Of a stretch of DNA of 64,000 nt, positions 8,571 through 19,169 are shown piece after piece; the stretch's first letter is position 1, and each line of letters opens with the position of its first letter. Source of the stretch: Streptomyces graminofaciens. GTDB lineage: Bacteria; Actinomycetota; Actinomycetes; Streptomycetales; Streptomycetaceae. The notes under the pieces were generated by a model. That model made no database searches, was not told where the DNA came from, and was given only the letters and a program-made list of their open reading frames with translations. The stretch spans positions 9,644,501 through 9,708,500 of the forward strand of contig NZ_AP018448.1 in the NCBI RefSeq assembly GCF_030294945.1. The letters run 5' to 3'. A program made the position numbers and the translations under genes.

Positions 8571-9200
8571 TCACGCACGGCCTTCGTCGCCCCGCAGGTA
8601 CGCTCCCGCACGTGCTGCAGCCACTGCGGCCTCGGCGGCCTGGTCTGCGGCGGCTTCGTCGAGTCGGTCGTTGCTGGTCAGCAAGCGGTAGTAGAGGGGG
8701 GCGGAGACAGCGCGGATTACCTCGTGGACATCGGTGCCCTCGGGCACCTCGCCCCGGTCGATGGCCTGTTGGACGCATGGTGCCCACTCCTTGACGCGGA
8801 TGTCGTAGAAGCGGTGCAGGGCCTCGGCTGTCTTCGCCTCGCAGGTGGCGGCGGCGACCACTGCCTTGAACAGCGCTCCTTGCCGCGGGTCGGCCAGGGT
8901 GCGCTGCACGAGCCGGGCGTTGGCCTTGAGGTCACCGAGCAGCGAGCCGGTCTCGGTACGCGGCAGTGACTGCTCGGCCATCTCCACAAGCAAGTCAGCC
9001 ACCAAGCTGGTCACCGTTCCCCAGCGGCGGTAGACGGTGGTCTTGCCCACCTCGGCACGGCGCGCGATGTCGGCGAGGTCCAGGTGGGCAAAGCCATGCT
9101 CCGCCAAGGCGTCCCCAGCCGCCTGCAGCACCGACGCCCGCACCCGCGCCGTGCGCCCTCCAGGACGGACGGTCCCCGGATCCGCACCCTCAAACCCCAT
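8571..9200 (-). CDS. TetR-family transcriptional regulator
   Basis: A 209-aa repressor-type protein. The N-terminal helix-turn-helix is clear: GFAHLDLADIARRAEVGK then TTVYRRWGT, followed by a helical ligand-binding domain that keeps the TetR C-terminal pattern (EWAPCVQQAIDRGEVPEG). It is divergent from the aldo-keto reductase gene, and the 107-bp gap holds an inverted repeat overlapping the reductase promoter. The natural reading is that it represses the reductase and itself, and is released by a small lipophilic or electrophilic ligand. It ends 31 bp from the convergent recombinase fragment. Confidence 0.92.
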   Translation of the reverse strand: MGFEGADPGTVRPGGRTARVRASVLQAAGDALAEHGFAHLDLADIARRAEVGKTTVYRRWGTVTSLVADLLVEMAEQSLPRTETGSLLGDLKANARLVQRTLADPRQGALFKAVVAAATCEAKTAEALHRFYDIRVKEWAPCVQQAIDRGEVPEGTDVHEVIRAVSAPLYYRLLTSNDRLDEAAADQAAEAAVAAARAGAYLRGDEGRA

Positions 9201-9212
9201 AACGGGACTCCA

Positions 9213-9263
9213 GTTTCGTTAACCACTCGCGCCTGCTACGTTGAGACACCACGCTAACGGAAC
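9213..9263. promoter_or_regulatory. Inverted repeat, probable TetR operator
   Basis: GTTTCGTTAAC (9213-9223) and GCTAACGGAAC (9253-9263) are inverted copies matching at 9 of 11 positions, separated by 29 bp. They lie between the divergent TetR gene and the aldo-keto reductase gene. The right half sits in the spacer of the predicted reductase promoter, and the left half is 13 bp from the TetR start codon, so binding could shut both genes. Confidence 0.45.
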
Positions 9264-9269
9264 TTTAAG
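9241..9269 (+). promoter_or_regulatory. Predicted promoter of the aldo-keto reductase gene
   Basis: TTGAGA (9241-9246), a 17-bp spacer and TTTAAG (9264-9269) form a plausible vegetative promoter 39 bp ahead of ATG 9308. One operator half lies in the spacer. Confidence 0.4.
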
Positions 9270-9307
9270 CCCATTAGTTAGGTGCGGGCGACGAGAGAGG
9301 AACAGCC

Positions 9308-10360
9308 ATGGAATACAGGCGGCTGGGCGCATCCGGCCTCAAGGTCCCTGCACTCAGTTTCGGCGCCGGCACGTTCGGCGGCCAGGGGCCGCTGTTCGGT
9401 GCCTGGGGCAACACCGATGCGCACGAAGCACGCCGTCTCGTGGACATCTGCCTCGACGCCGGGATCACGATGTTCGACACCGCCGACGTCTACTCCAGCG
9501 GGGCCTCCGAGGAGGTGCTGGGCGAAGCGATCAAAGGCCGCAGGGACCAGGTGATCGTGTCCACCAAGACCGGCCTGCCGATGGGTGACGGTCCAGGCGA
9601 TGCGGGCTCCTCTCGTTCGCGCCTGATCACCGCATGTGAGGACGCCCTGCGCCGGCTCGGCACGGACTACCTTGACTTGTTCCAGCTGCACGCCTTTGAC
9701 GCCGGCACGCCGATCGAGGAAGTCCTGTCCGCACTCGACGATCTCGTACGAGCAGGGAAGGTCCGCTACCTCGGCATCTCCAACTTCTCCGGCTGGCAGG
9801 CGATGAAGTCCCTCGCGAGCGCGGAGAGGTACGGCCACCCGCGCTACGTCGCACATCAGGTCTACTACTCACTCATCGGCCGCGACTACGAATGGGAGTT
9901 GATGCCCCTCGGGCTCGATCAGGGCCTCGGAGCCCTCGTCTGGAGCCCGCTCGGCTGGGGCCGGCTCACCGGCAAAGTCCGCCGCGGCCGGCCGCTACCG
10001 GCCAACAGCCGACTGCACCATACCGCCGACTACGGCCCGCCGGTGGAGGACGAACACCTCTACCGCGTGGTCGAGGCCCTCGACGAGATCGCGCAGGAGA
10101 CCGGCAAAAGCATTCCGCAGATCGCCATCAACTGGCTGCTGCAGCGACCGACCGTCTCCTCCGTCATCATCGGCGCCCGCGACGAGAACCAGCTTCGCCA
10201 GAACCTCGGTGCCGTCGGCTGGACGCTCACGCCCGACCAGATGGCGAAGCTCGATGCGGCGAGCGGCAAGACAGCGCCCTACCCGTACTTCCCTTACCAG
10301 CGCCAGGAAGGCTTCGCCCGCCTCAACCCACCAGCTGTCGCGCCTCCGCCCGCTGCATGA
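9308..10360 (+). CDS. Aldo/keto reductase
   Basis: A 350-aa NADPH-dependent reductase of the aldo/keto reductase superfamily, (beta/alpha)8 barrel, cytoplasmic. The catalytic tetrad is visible: Asp in FDTADVY, Tyr in the same motif, Lys in VSTKTG and His in LFQLHAFD. C-terminal cofactor-binding sequence is SSVIIGARDENQL. It starts with the usual MEYRRLGASGLKVP, and a weak SD-like GAGAGAGG lies ahead of the ATG. The sequence is closest in style to the large AKR11/12-like bacterial group. Control by the divergent TetR suggests a role in detoxifying carbonyl compounds, but the substrate is not known. Confidence 0.93.
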   Translation: MEYRRLGASGLKVPALSFGAGTFGGQGPLFGAWGNTDAHEARRLVDICLDAGITMFDTADVYSSGASEEVLGEAIKGRRDQVIVSTKTGLPMGDGPGDAGSSRSRLITACEDALRRLGTDYLDLFQLHAFDAGTPIEEVLSALDDLVRAGKVRYLGISNFSGWQAMKSLASAERYGHPRYVAHQVYYSLIGRDYEWELMPLGLDQGLGALVWSPLGWGRLTGKVRRGRPLPANSRLHHTADYGPPVEDEHLYRVVEALDEIAQETGKSIPQIAINWLLQRPTVSSVIIGARDENQLRQNLGAVGWTLTPDQMAKLDAASGKTAPYPYFPYQRQEGFARLNPPAVAPPPAA

Positions 10361-10575
10361 CATCCGCGTCAAGCAGCTGGAGCGTATAGCCGCGCGTCCC
10401 AGACTCGGACTGGGAGGCTCCCTCGCTCAACGCCTGCCCGGGCCTGGACAGCTGCGGTGACAGCCTCTCCGCCTGTCCGTCAACTTGTCGGCACGACCAC
10501 AGACGGTGACCAGAGAACCTCCTGCAGAGAGGAATACGCGACAGCCGAATACGCGAGGTCGCCAGTGCTGGACCC

Positions 10576-10896
10576 CTAAGCGACCGTCCCGGGCCCTTCA
10601 CGGCCCACCTGATGGAAGGCCTTCGCGGGGAACGTGCACGACGTCGCATTGCCCAGGATGATCCGGCGTTGGAGGAGGTAGCGGCGGTGCGCTTTGACCG
10701 CGCTCCGGTTACCCCAGTCCCAGGGGAACCGTTTTCGTGCGGCCTGCCGGGCGAGCCGGTTCAGCTGGCGGTTCAGGCGGACGGCGTCGTTCAGGTCGAA
10801 GGCCCAGACCCGCGCGATCCATGTCCGGTACCGGAGGAGTCGTGTTTTGGAGACGGTGGTACCGAACAGGAACGGGCGTGGGCCGGGCAGCTTACG
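10576..10896 (-). pseudogene. Basic hypothetical protein fragment
   Basis: The last 106 codons of a longer minus-strand frame look like real protein. A hydrophobic-basic segment (RTWIARVWAFDLNDAVRLNR) is followed by QLNRLARQAARKRFPWDWG, then AHRRYLLQRRIILGNA, and it ends at TAG 10576. I do not recognise it. The frame continues upstream to 11169 but quality falls and it runs under the Nudix gene, so no trustworthy start can be given. It may be the tail of a decayed gene. Confidence 0.3.
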
Positions 10897-11056
10897 ACGG
10901 ACAGGCACAAGGGCAATCCTCTTCCGAGTTCCTGGCCGGTGTCGGCCATAGCCGTCTCCGCGCTCCTGGGCGAAGCCGAGCAGAAGGACATCTGCGAGGC
11001 CACGGGGTACACCCGCCAGTAGGTGCGCCGAATCGTGAACACGGAGACGCTGGCGG

Positions 11057-11460
11057 ATGGCTGACCTGTCGCAGGTGTCTATGGCCGTCATCGTCGATGG
11101 CGGCCGTCTCCTGCTGGTCCGACGCAGCGTGGCCGAGGGGGAACTGCTGTGGGCGCTACCTGGCGGCAAGGTTGAAGCCGACGAGACTGCGCCGGGTCAG
11201 CTGTCCGAGAGGCGCAGGAAGAGACCTGCGTCTCCGTGGAGGCGATCAAGTCCCTTGGTGGGCGGATCCATCCGGATACCGGCCGACGCATCGCCCACGT
11301 GGCTTGCCGGGTCCTCCGAGGCGAAGCCGGAACGGCCTCCCTGCGGGAAGTCTCCGCCGTCGCCTGGGTCACCCTCGAACAGATTCCCGAGTATGTGCCG
11401 CGCGGGCTCTACGCGCCCGCCCTGGCCTATGTAGCGGACGGCGCAGCGCCGGGCGTCTGA
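11057..11460 (+). pseudogene. Nudix hydrolase, frameshifted inside the Nudix box
   Basis: ATG 11057 starts a Nudix protein (SMAVIVDGGRLLLVRRS, then LLWALPGGKVEADET). Around 11195-11200 the frame shifts. The other frame continues exactly as the Nudix box should, AVREAQEETCVSVEA, then SLGGRIHPDTGRRIAHVACR, and ends in TGA 11458-11460. The span is 404 bp, one short of a multiple of three, so a single-base deletion explains it. Nudix enzymes hydrolyse nucleoside diphosphates linked to another moiety. Directly upstream, at about 10970-11050, lies a helix-turn-helix-like remnant (KDICEATGYTRQ) also cut by a TAG, a pairing I would expect of a small regulator gene preceding a Nudix gene. Confidence 0.65.
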
Positions 11461-11593
11461 AAGCTGGCGAGGTGACGACGACCAGCAGCTCCTCGACGAG
11501 ATTCACCGGCGTGCATATGTGGTTGGGGACGACAGCGACTCTTGCCTCCCATCACGGGACCCGTCCGGATGATCATGGCAGGTCGGCGGACCA

Positions 11594-12597
11594 GTGCCGC
11601 TCACACACGACGCCATCCAGGCCCTGCCGAACTGGCGGACCGCCGCCTACCTGCGCGACCTGCTCATGGACAGCGGCGTCCTGCCTCACCTCGACCGTCG
11701 ACTCCTGCTGTTCGAGCGGTGGCTCGCCCAGCGAATCGCCACCACCGAGAACACCGAACACGCCCGCATGCTCCAGCACTTCGCCACCTGGCACCAGCTC
11801 CGCAAGCTCCGCGCCAAGGCGGCCAGGAGCCCGCTGGGCACCAGCACGACGCAGGAATCCCGTCAGCAGATCACCCAGGCAGGCGCCTTCCTGGTCTGGC
11901 TCGCCGCCCGACACGTCACGCTGGACGCCTGCACCCAGACCGATCTCGATGCCTGACACGCGGAGAAGTACGCCACCCGGCGCCCCGCACAGTCATTCCT
12001 GCGCTGGTGCATGGAGACCCGCCGGATGCCGCGGCTGACCATCCCGAACCGCCCGACCACCAACCCCCAGCCGATGGGCCAACACCAGCGCATCACCGCC
12101 CTGCAACGGGTCCTCGCCGACGACAGCAGCTCGCCGAGAGTCCGGCTCGCCGCCTGTCTGGTCCTGCTGTTCGCCCAGCCCGTACAGCCGGATCGTCCGC
12201 ATGGTCACCGACGATGTTGTCCACGACGGCCAGCATGTCGTACTCCGACTCGGCGATCCGCCCACCCCAGTCCCCGAGCCGGTGGCCGTCCTCCTGCTCG
12301 ACTACCTCCAGGCCCTGCCCGGCAAGACCCCTGCCATCAACCAGGATTCACCCTGGCTCTTCCCAGGCCGCCGCCCGAGCCAGCCGATGAACCCCGGCAC
12401 TTTGCGTGACGCGCTCCGGCAAACTCGGCGTCCCGGCCGAGAAGGGCCGCACCTCGGCCATCCGCCAGCTCGTCCTTCAGGCCCCGGCGCCCGTCATCGC
12501 CCAGGCACTGGACTACCACGACAAGAGCACCACCCGCATCGCCACTGAGGCCGGAGCCCCTTGGAAGAACTACGCACCCGGCGACCACAAACGCTGA
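11594..12597 (+). pseudogene. Tyrosine-recombinase-like protein, multiply broken
   Basis: From GTG 11594 (ALPNWRTAAYLRDLLMDSG) the gene reads 120 codons to a TGA at 11954-11956, continues in frame (HAEKYATRRPAQSFLRWCME), shifts near 12183 into SRIVRMVTDDVV and RLGDPPTPVPEP, and shifts again near 12420 into KLGVPAEKGRTSAIRQLVLQ, ending with NYAPGDHKR. Removing two inserted bases and reading through the TGA gives about 333 residues. The C-terminal AIRQ, YHDKSTTR and final Tyr resemble the Arg/His/Tyr core of tyrosine recombinases. A shorter relative is at 8153-8539. It is inactive as it stands. Confidence 0.65.
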
Positions 12598-12668
12598 ACG
12601 GCCCCCTCGAACTACGCGCCCGGCGAAAGATCACACCACTCGGCTGCCTTCGCCCCACAGTGGTGACC

Positions 12669-13430
12669 ATGCTGAACCGAGTAGCCGTTCTGTCCGACAT
12701 TCACGGAGTCCTGCCGGCCCTGGAGGCAGTACTCGCCGAACCAGACGTCAGCACTGCCGATCACGTCGTGCTGACCGGCGACATCACCGCCGGCCCGCAA
12801 CCGACCCAGGTCCTCGACCTGCTGACCAGCTTCGGTGACCGCGTCGTCTGGATCAGCGGCAACGCCGACCGCGAACTCCTCGAATACCGCCGGGGGCAAC
12901 GCGAAACGATCCCCGATCCGATCGTCCCCTGGGCAGCCGAACAGCTCCGCGAGGACCATCTCGACCTTCTCAGCTCGCTTCCACGATCACTCTCCCTGTC
13001 CGTGAACGGCCTGGGAAAGGTGCTGTTCTGCCATGCCACCCCTCGCGACGACGAGGAGGTCGTCCTGGTCGACTCCCGCCTCGACCGCTGGGAGGAAGTC
13101 TTTGACGGACTCGATGCCGATATTCGCACCGTGGTCTGCGGCCACACCCACATGCCGTTCGTCCGCCTCGCTCACGGCCGACTCGTGATCAACCCCGGCA
13201 GCATCGGCATGCCCTACGGACGAACCGGAGCGCACTGGGCCCTCCTGGGCCCGGGCGTCGAACTCCGCACCACGCACTTCGACCTCCAAGCCGCAGCCAC
13301 CCAGCTCAGCCAGGACTCGTCCTACCCCGACATCACCGAATGGGCCGACTACTTCCTGCACGCTCGCGCGACCGACGCCGACGCCCTCACAGCCTTCGCA
13401 CCACGGGACGGGCGCGACCACAGCCCGTGA
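12669..13430 (+). CDS. Calcineurin-like metallophosphoesterase (YfcE/MJ0936 type)
   Basis: A 253-aa phosphoesterase with all metal-binding motifs in order: SDIHG (Asp9, His11), TGDITAG, SGNADRE, CHATPRDD and CGHTHMPF. The pattern and the final INPGSIGMP are those of the small YfcE/MJ0936 phosphodiesterase group that also includes TIGR00040-like proteins. The in-vivo substrate is not known. ATG 12669 is preferred; GTG codons 3 to 9 bases upstream are alternatives. It is the last intact gene before the convergent terminator and MBL gene. Confidence 0.9.
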   Translation: MLNRVAVLSDIHGVLPALEAVLAEPDVSTADHVVLTGDITAGPQPTQVLDLLTSFGDRVVWISGNADRELLEYRRGQRETIPDPIVPWAAEQLREDHLDLLSSLPRSLSLSVNGLGKVLFCHATPRDDEEVVLVDSRLDRWEEVFDGLDADIRTVVCGHTHMPFVRLAHGRLVINPGSIGMPYGRTGAHWALLGPGVELRTTHFDLQAAATQLSQDSSYPDITEWADYFLHARATDADALTAFAPRDGRDHSP

Positions 13431-13592
13431 CACCCGCTCCCCATCCACGACAGCGGGCAGCCGAACACCGACTACACGATCAACGACGCCTACCAATCCC
13501 ACCCACGGTCACTGCTGCCCGCGTCGGTGACGGAGCTCTGGACGCCACCGTCCGTGGGGCTGATGCTGCCCGAGCGTCGACAGGCCGACGCG

Positions 13593-13631
13593 CGACCGCC
13601 CCCGCTTCGGTTTTCGAAACGGGGGCGGTCG
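13593..13631. terminator. Bidirectional hairpin terminator
   Basis: CGACCGCCCCC (13593-13603) pairs perfectly with GGGGGCGGTCG (13621-13631). The loop can fold further (GCTTCGG...CGAAAC). It lies between the convergent phosphoesterase and MBL-fold genes. Confidence 0.8.
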
Positions 13632-13642
13632 TCGTTGGACGG

Positions 13643-14296
13643 TTACCAGCCTCGTGCGCGCCACTCCGCGAGGTGGGGCCGCTCCGTGCCGAGGGTGGTG
13701 TCGTTGCCGTGGCCGGGGTAGACCCAGGTCTCATCGGGCAGGACGTCGAATACCTTGGTCTCCAGGCCGTCCATCAGGGAGTTGAACTCTTTCGGACGTG
13801 TTGTCCGGCCAGGACCGCCCGGGAAGAGGCAGTCCCCTGTGAACACATGCGGATGTCCGTGCGGGTCGTCGTAGACCAGGGCGATCGAACCCGGCGTGTG
13901 ACCCACCAGATGGCGTGCGGTGAGCTCCACGCGCCCCACCCGGATCGTGTCCCCGTCCTCGACGAGGACGTCGGTCGCCACCGGGATGCCCTCGGCGTCG
14001 TCCCGGCCCGCGTATGTGCGTGCCCCCGTGGCCGACACCACCTCGGCGAGCGCCTGCCAGTGGTCGCCGTGCTGATGCGTGGTGACGACGGACGCGATCC
14101 CGTCGGCGCCGATCAGTGTGAGCAGGGTGTCGGCGTCGTTCGCGGCGTCGATCAGCAACTGCTCGTCGGTGGCCCGGCAGCGCAGCAGATAGGCGTTGTT
14201 GTCCATCGGGCCGACCGCGACCTTGGAGATCATCAGGTCGGGCAGCTCGTGCACATCCGCAGGGCCGCCGACCTTCACTGCTCCGCTGTACGTCAT
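13643..14296 (-). CDS. MBL-fold metallo-hydrolase (glyoxalase II-like)
   Basis: About 217 aa from ATG 14296 (an ATG two codons earlier, 14302, is equally possible; neither has a strong SD). The metal-binding motif is THQHGDHW, followed by HLVGHTPGS, TGDCLF and PGHGNDTT, the order of the glyoxalase II/hydroxyacylglutathione hydrolase-like branch of the metallo-beta-lactamase fold. Family members often hydrolyse thioesters; the substrate here is unknown. A truncated relative of the 3' end lies at 4632-4817. It is followed (minus strand) by the shared terminator, and the mycothiol-type gene lies upstream. Confidence 0.92.
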   Translation of the reverse strand: MTYSGAVKVGGPADVHELPDLMISKVAVGPMDNNAYLLRCRATDEQLLIDAANDADTLLTLIGADGIASVVTTHQHGDHWQALAEVVSATGARTYAGRDDAEGIPVATDVLVEDGDTIRVGRVELTARHLVGHTPGSIALVYDDPHGHPHVFTGDCLFPGGPGRTTRPKEFNSLMDGLETKVFDVLPDETWVYPGHGNDTTLGTERPHLAEWRARGW

Positions 14297-14333
14297 GACC
14301 ATCAGTCTAGGTCGCGGGGAACAGGTGGCGTCG

Positions 14334-15020
14334 CTACAACGGGGGCAGCACGGGGAGCGGCCCGCCCTCCACGGTCAGAGCGGCTCCGTCCCGACGTCCG
14401 GCCAGCCATCCGAGCAGTACCGGCGCGGGCCCCGCAACCGTGACCTCGGGAGCGGAAGCGGCCCTACCGGTGTTCCACGCGCGCGTGCCGTCCGTCACCC
14501 GGGTGGGAGGCACCTCTGGATGCCCGCTGAAGCGGTCGGTGAGGAAGTCGATCTCCCGTTCCACGAACTCCCCCGGCAGATCCTCCAGCTCGTACCCGAT
14601 CCCGAGGTCCACGTGGTGCAGCTCGGCCTCCACCCACCGCCTGAACGGCACCCGGGACGCGGAATCCGTCACCCCGTTGCGCAGCTCCACGGTCCGCGAC
14701 CAGTCCGCGGGCGCGGCCGCCGCCTCCTGGAAACGGGCCGCACTCTCGCGTACGTCGGTGAGCTGGACCTCCAGGGGGCGCGGCGCGTCCCGCTCGATGT
14801 CGGCGTCCCGCGCCTCCCCGGAGACATACATGGGGCGGCCCTGGAGGACGTTCACGAGCGCGTCCGCGTTGCGGGCGAGGTGGGCGAGGACATGGCCGCG
14901 GCTCCAGCCGGGCAGCCGTGACGGCTCGGCGACGGTGGCGTTGTCCAATTCGGCGGCTGCGGTGAGGAGCCGGTCGGTCGCCTCACGTACAGAGTCCAGG
15001 TCACGTGCGTGATCCATCAT
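14334..15020 (-). CDS. Maleylpyruvate isomerase family, mycothiol-dependent DinB-like protein
   Basis: About 228 aa with the DinB-like four-helix metal-binding fold. The N-terminal helix RLLTAAAELDNATVAEPSRL leads to LPGWSRGHVLAHLARNADAL (metal His in HVLAHL). The second metal region is VEAELHHVDLGIGYE. This matches mycothiol-dependent maleylpyruvate isomerase relatives of actinobacteria, which catalyse thiol-assisted isomerisations or transfers. The start is ATG 15020 or 15017 (MMDHARDL); the upstream frame is longer but lies in the uvrA promoter region. Confidence 0.88.
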   Translation of the reverse strand: MMDHARDLDSVREATDRLLTAAAELDNATVAEPSRLPGWSRGHVLAHLARNADALVNVLQGRPMYVSGEARDADIERDAPRPLEVQLTDVRESAARFQEAAAAPADWSRTVELRNGVTDSASRVPFRRWVEAELHHVDLGIGYELEDLPGEFVEREIDFLTDRFSGHPEVPPTRVTDGTRAWNTGRAASAPEVTVAGPAPVLLGWLAGRRDGAALTVEGGPLPVLPPL

Positions 15021-15078
15021 GACGCCGACCCTAGCTCCGCCACACCTTCGGGTGAAGGTGGCTGACCACGGCCGCAAA

Positions 15079-15098
15079 TCGAATGCACGTGCTATATG
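15079..15098 (+). promoter_or_regulatory. Possible uvrA promoter with extended -10
   Basis: TGCTATATG (about 15090-15098) resembles an extended -10 box. It is preceded by TCGAATGCACGTGC, which only partly resembles an actinobacterial LexA box (TCGAAC-N4-GTTCGA). It lies about 150 bp before the uvrA start. LexA control is known for uvrA in relatives, but the match here is weak. Confidence 0.25.
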
Positions 15099-15244
15099 GT
15101 CGAGTCCTGCGTCGGGCATGCTTGAAGGCCCGGGATTGTTGTGGAACGGGGAAACAGGACCGGCGCTGTCAGTGGCTCCCCCTAGTCTGTGAAGGACGGG
15201 GGCTCCGCTCCTGCTCACTTCACTCAAGAAAGGTGCGGACCGGC

Positions 15245-18286
<3,042 letters not shown>

Positions 18287-18323
18287 GACACACGGGCGAC
18301 AGGTCCGAAGAAATCGGGAAAAG

Positions 18324-18360
18324 GTCGGTGCCCCGCGGGAACTCCCCGCGGGGCACCGAC
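18324..18360. terminator. Bidirectional terminator after uvrA and yceI
   Basis: A perfect 16-bp stem: GTCGGTGCCCCGCGGG (18324-18339) pairs with 18345-18360 across the loop AACTC. It lies between the convergent uvrA and YceI genes. Confidence 0.88.
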
Positions 18361-18370
18361 CGTTGCACAG

Positions 18371-18949
18371 TCAGCCGCCCCGCCCCTGCGTTTCGATGAA
18401 CCGCATGTCCAACTGAACCTTGACAAGATCACCGAGAAGTCCGGTCCCGAAGTCCAGGCCGAAGTCGCCGCGCCGGATCTCACCCGTGGCCTCGAACCCG
18501 GCACGCCTTCCCTGTCGCCCGGGGGAGTCCACCGCACCGCCGAACTCGACGGCCAGCGTCACCGGACGCGTCACGTCCCCGATGGTCAGGTCGCCCGCCA
18601 TCGACCAGTCCTCGCCCTTTCCGGACACCCGAGTCGAGCGGAACGTCATCGTCGGACGTTTCTCCACGTCGAGCAGTTCCGCCGAGCGGGTGTGCGCGTC
18701 ACGGTCCGCGTTCCCGGTGTCGATGGACGCGAGCGCGATCTCGGCACTCACCCTCACGTCGTCGGCCGACCCACCGACATGCAGCTCGGCCTTCACCTCG
18801 CCGAAGCGGCCGCGCACTTTCGTGATCCCGAGGTGGCGGATGGTGAAGTTGACGGACGAGTGAAGGGGGTCGAGCTCCCAGTCGCCGGGCGCCAGTGGAA
18901 GCGTGGCGCGCGAGGTGGCGGAGGTGTCGGGAGAGTTGTCGTGAGTCAT
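18371..18949 (-). CDS. YceI-family protein
   Basis: A 192-aa member of the YceI family, an extended lipocalin-like beta-barrel that binds isoprenoid or other amphiphilic ligands. Typical motifs: WELDPLHSSVNFTIRHLGIT, KVRGRFGEV, then DWSMAGDLTIGDVTRPVTL. No signal peptide is seen, so it is probably cytoplasmic, as for many Streptomyces members. GGAGGT lies directly against the ATG, which is closer than usual for a ribosome-binding site. A 30-bp palindrome lies about 145 bp upstream. Confidence 0.92.
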   Translation of the reverse strand: MTHDNSPDTSATSRATLPLAPGDWELDPLHSSVNFTIRHLGITKVRGRFGEVKAELHVGGSADDVRVSAEIALASIDTGNADRDAHTRSAELLDVEKRPTMTFRSTRVSGKGEDWSMAGDLTIGDVTRPVTLAVEFGGAVDSPGRQGRRAGFEATGEIRRGDFGLDFGTGLLGDLVKVQLDMRFIETQGRGG

Positions 18950-19093
18950 ACCTCCAGCCTGCGCCGGCGGCGACGCGAGAGGGAGGCCGGGCGGCGTAGT
19001 GACATGGCCACCCTCCGTGAGCCTTAACAGTTCCTCCCCCGGGAGTGCCTCTCCCGCGAGTGCCCCCAGGCGGGACGTACTGCAACCAGGAGT

Positions 19094-19123
19094 GGCGTAA
19101 ATGCTTGCGCAAGCGCCTACGCC
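19094..19123. promoter_or_regulatory. 30-bp palindrome upstream of yceI
   Basis: GGCGTA-AAT-GCTTGCGCAAGC-GCC-TACGCC: a perfect 12-bp core palindrome flanked by matching 6-bp arms, symmetric about 19108/19109. With no loop it is more like an operator for a dimeric regulator than a terminator. It lies in the gap between the yceI start and the 3' end of the regulator gene at 19170. Confidence 0.4.
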
Positions 19124-19169
19124 GCCGGGCGCCCCTTCAGAACCTCGGCCCCGTCTGTCCGCCAGCCCC

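Noticed and set aside
10612..11022. 136-aa plus-strand frame
   Set aside because: It overlaps a better-looking minus-strand segment and is mostly low-quality; only its end (helix-turn-helix-like) seems real, and that is cut by a TAG.
4687..13740. Shared block in the two MBL tails as att sites of an integrated element
   Set aside because: The copies differ throughout, with no long exact core, and no intact integrase is present; an att-site claim is not supported.
15079..15098. LexA box upstream of uvrA
   Set aside because: Only one half resembles the consensus, so I list it only as a weak promoter-region note.
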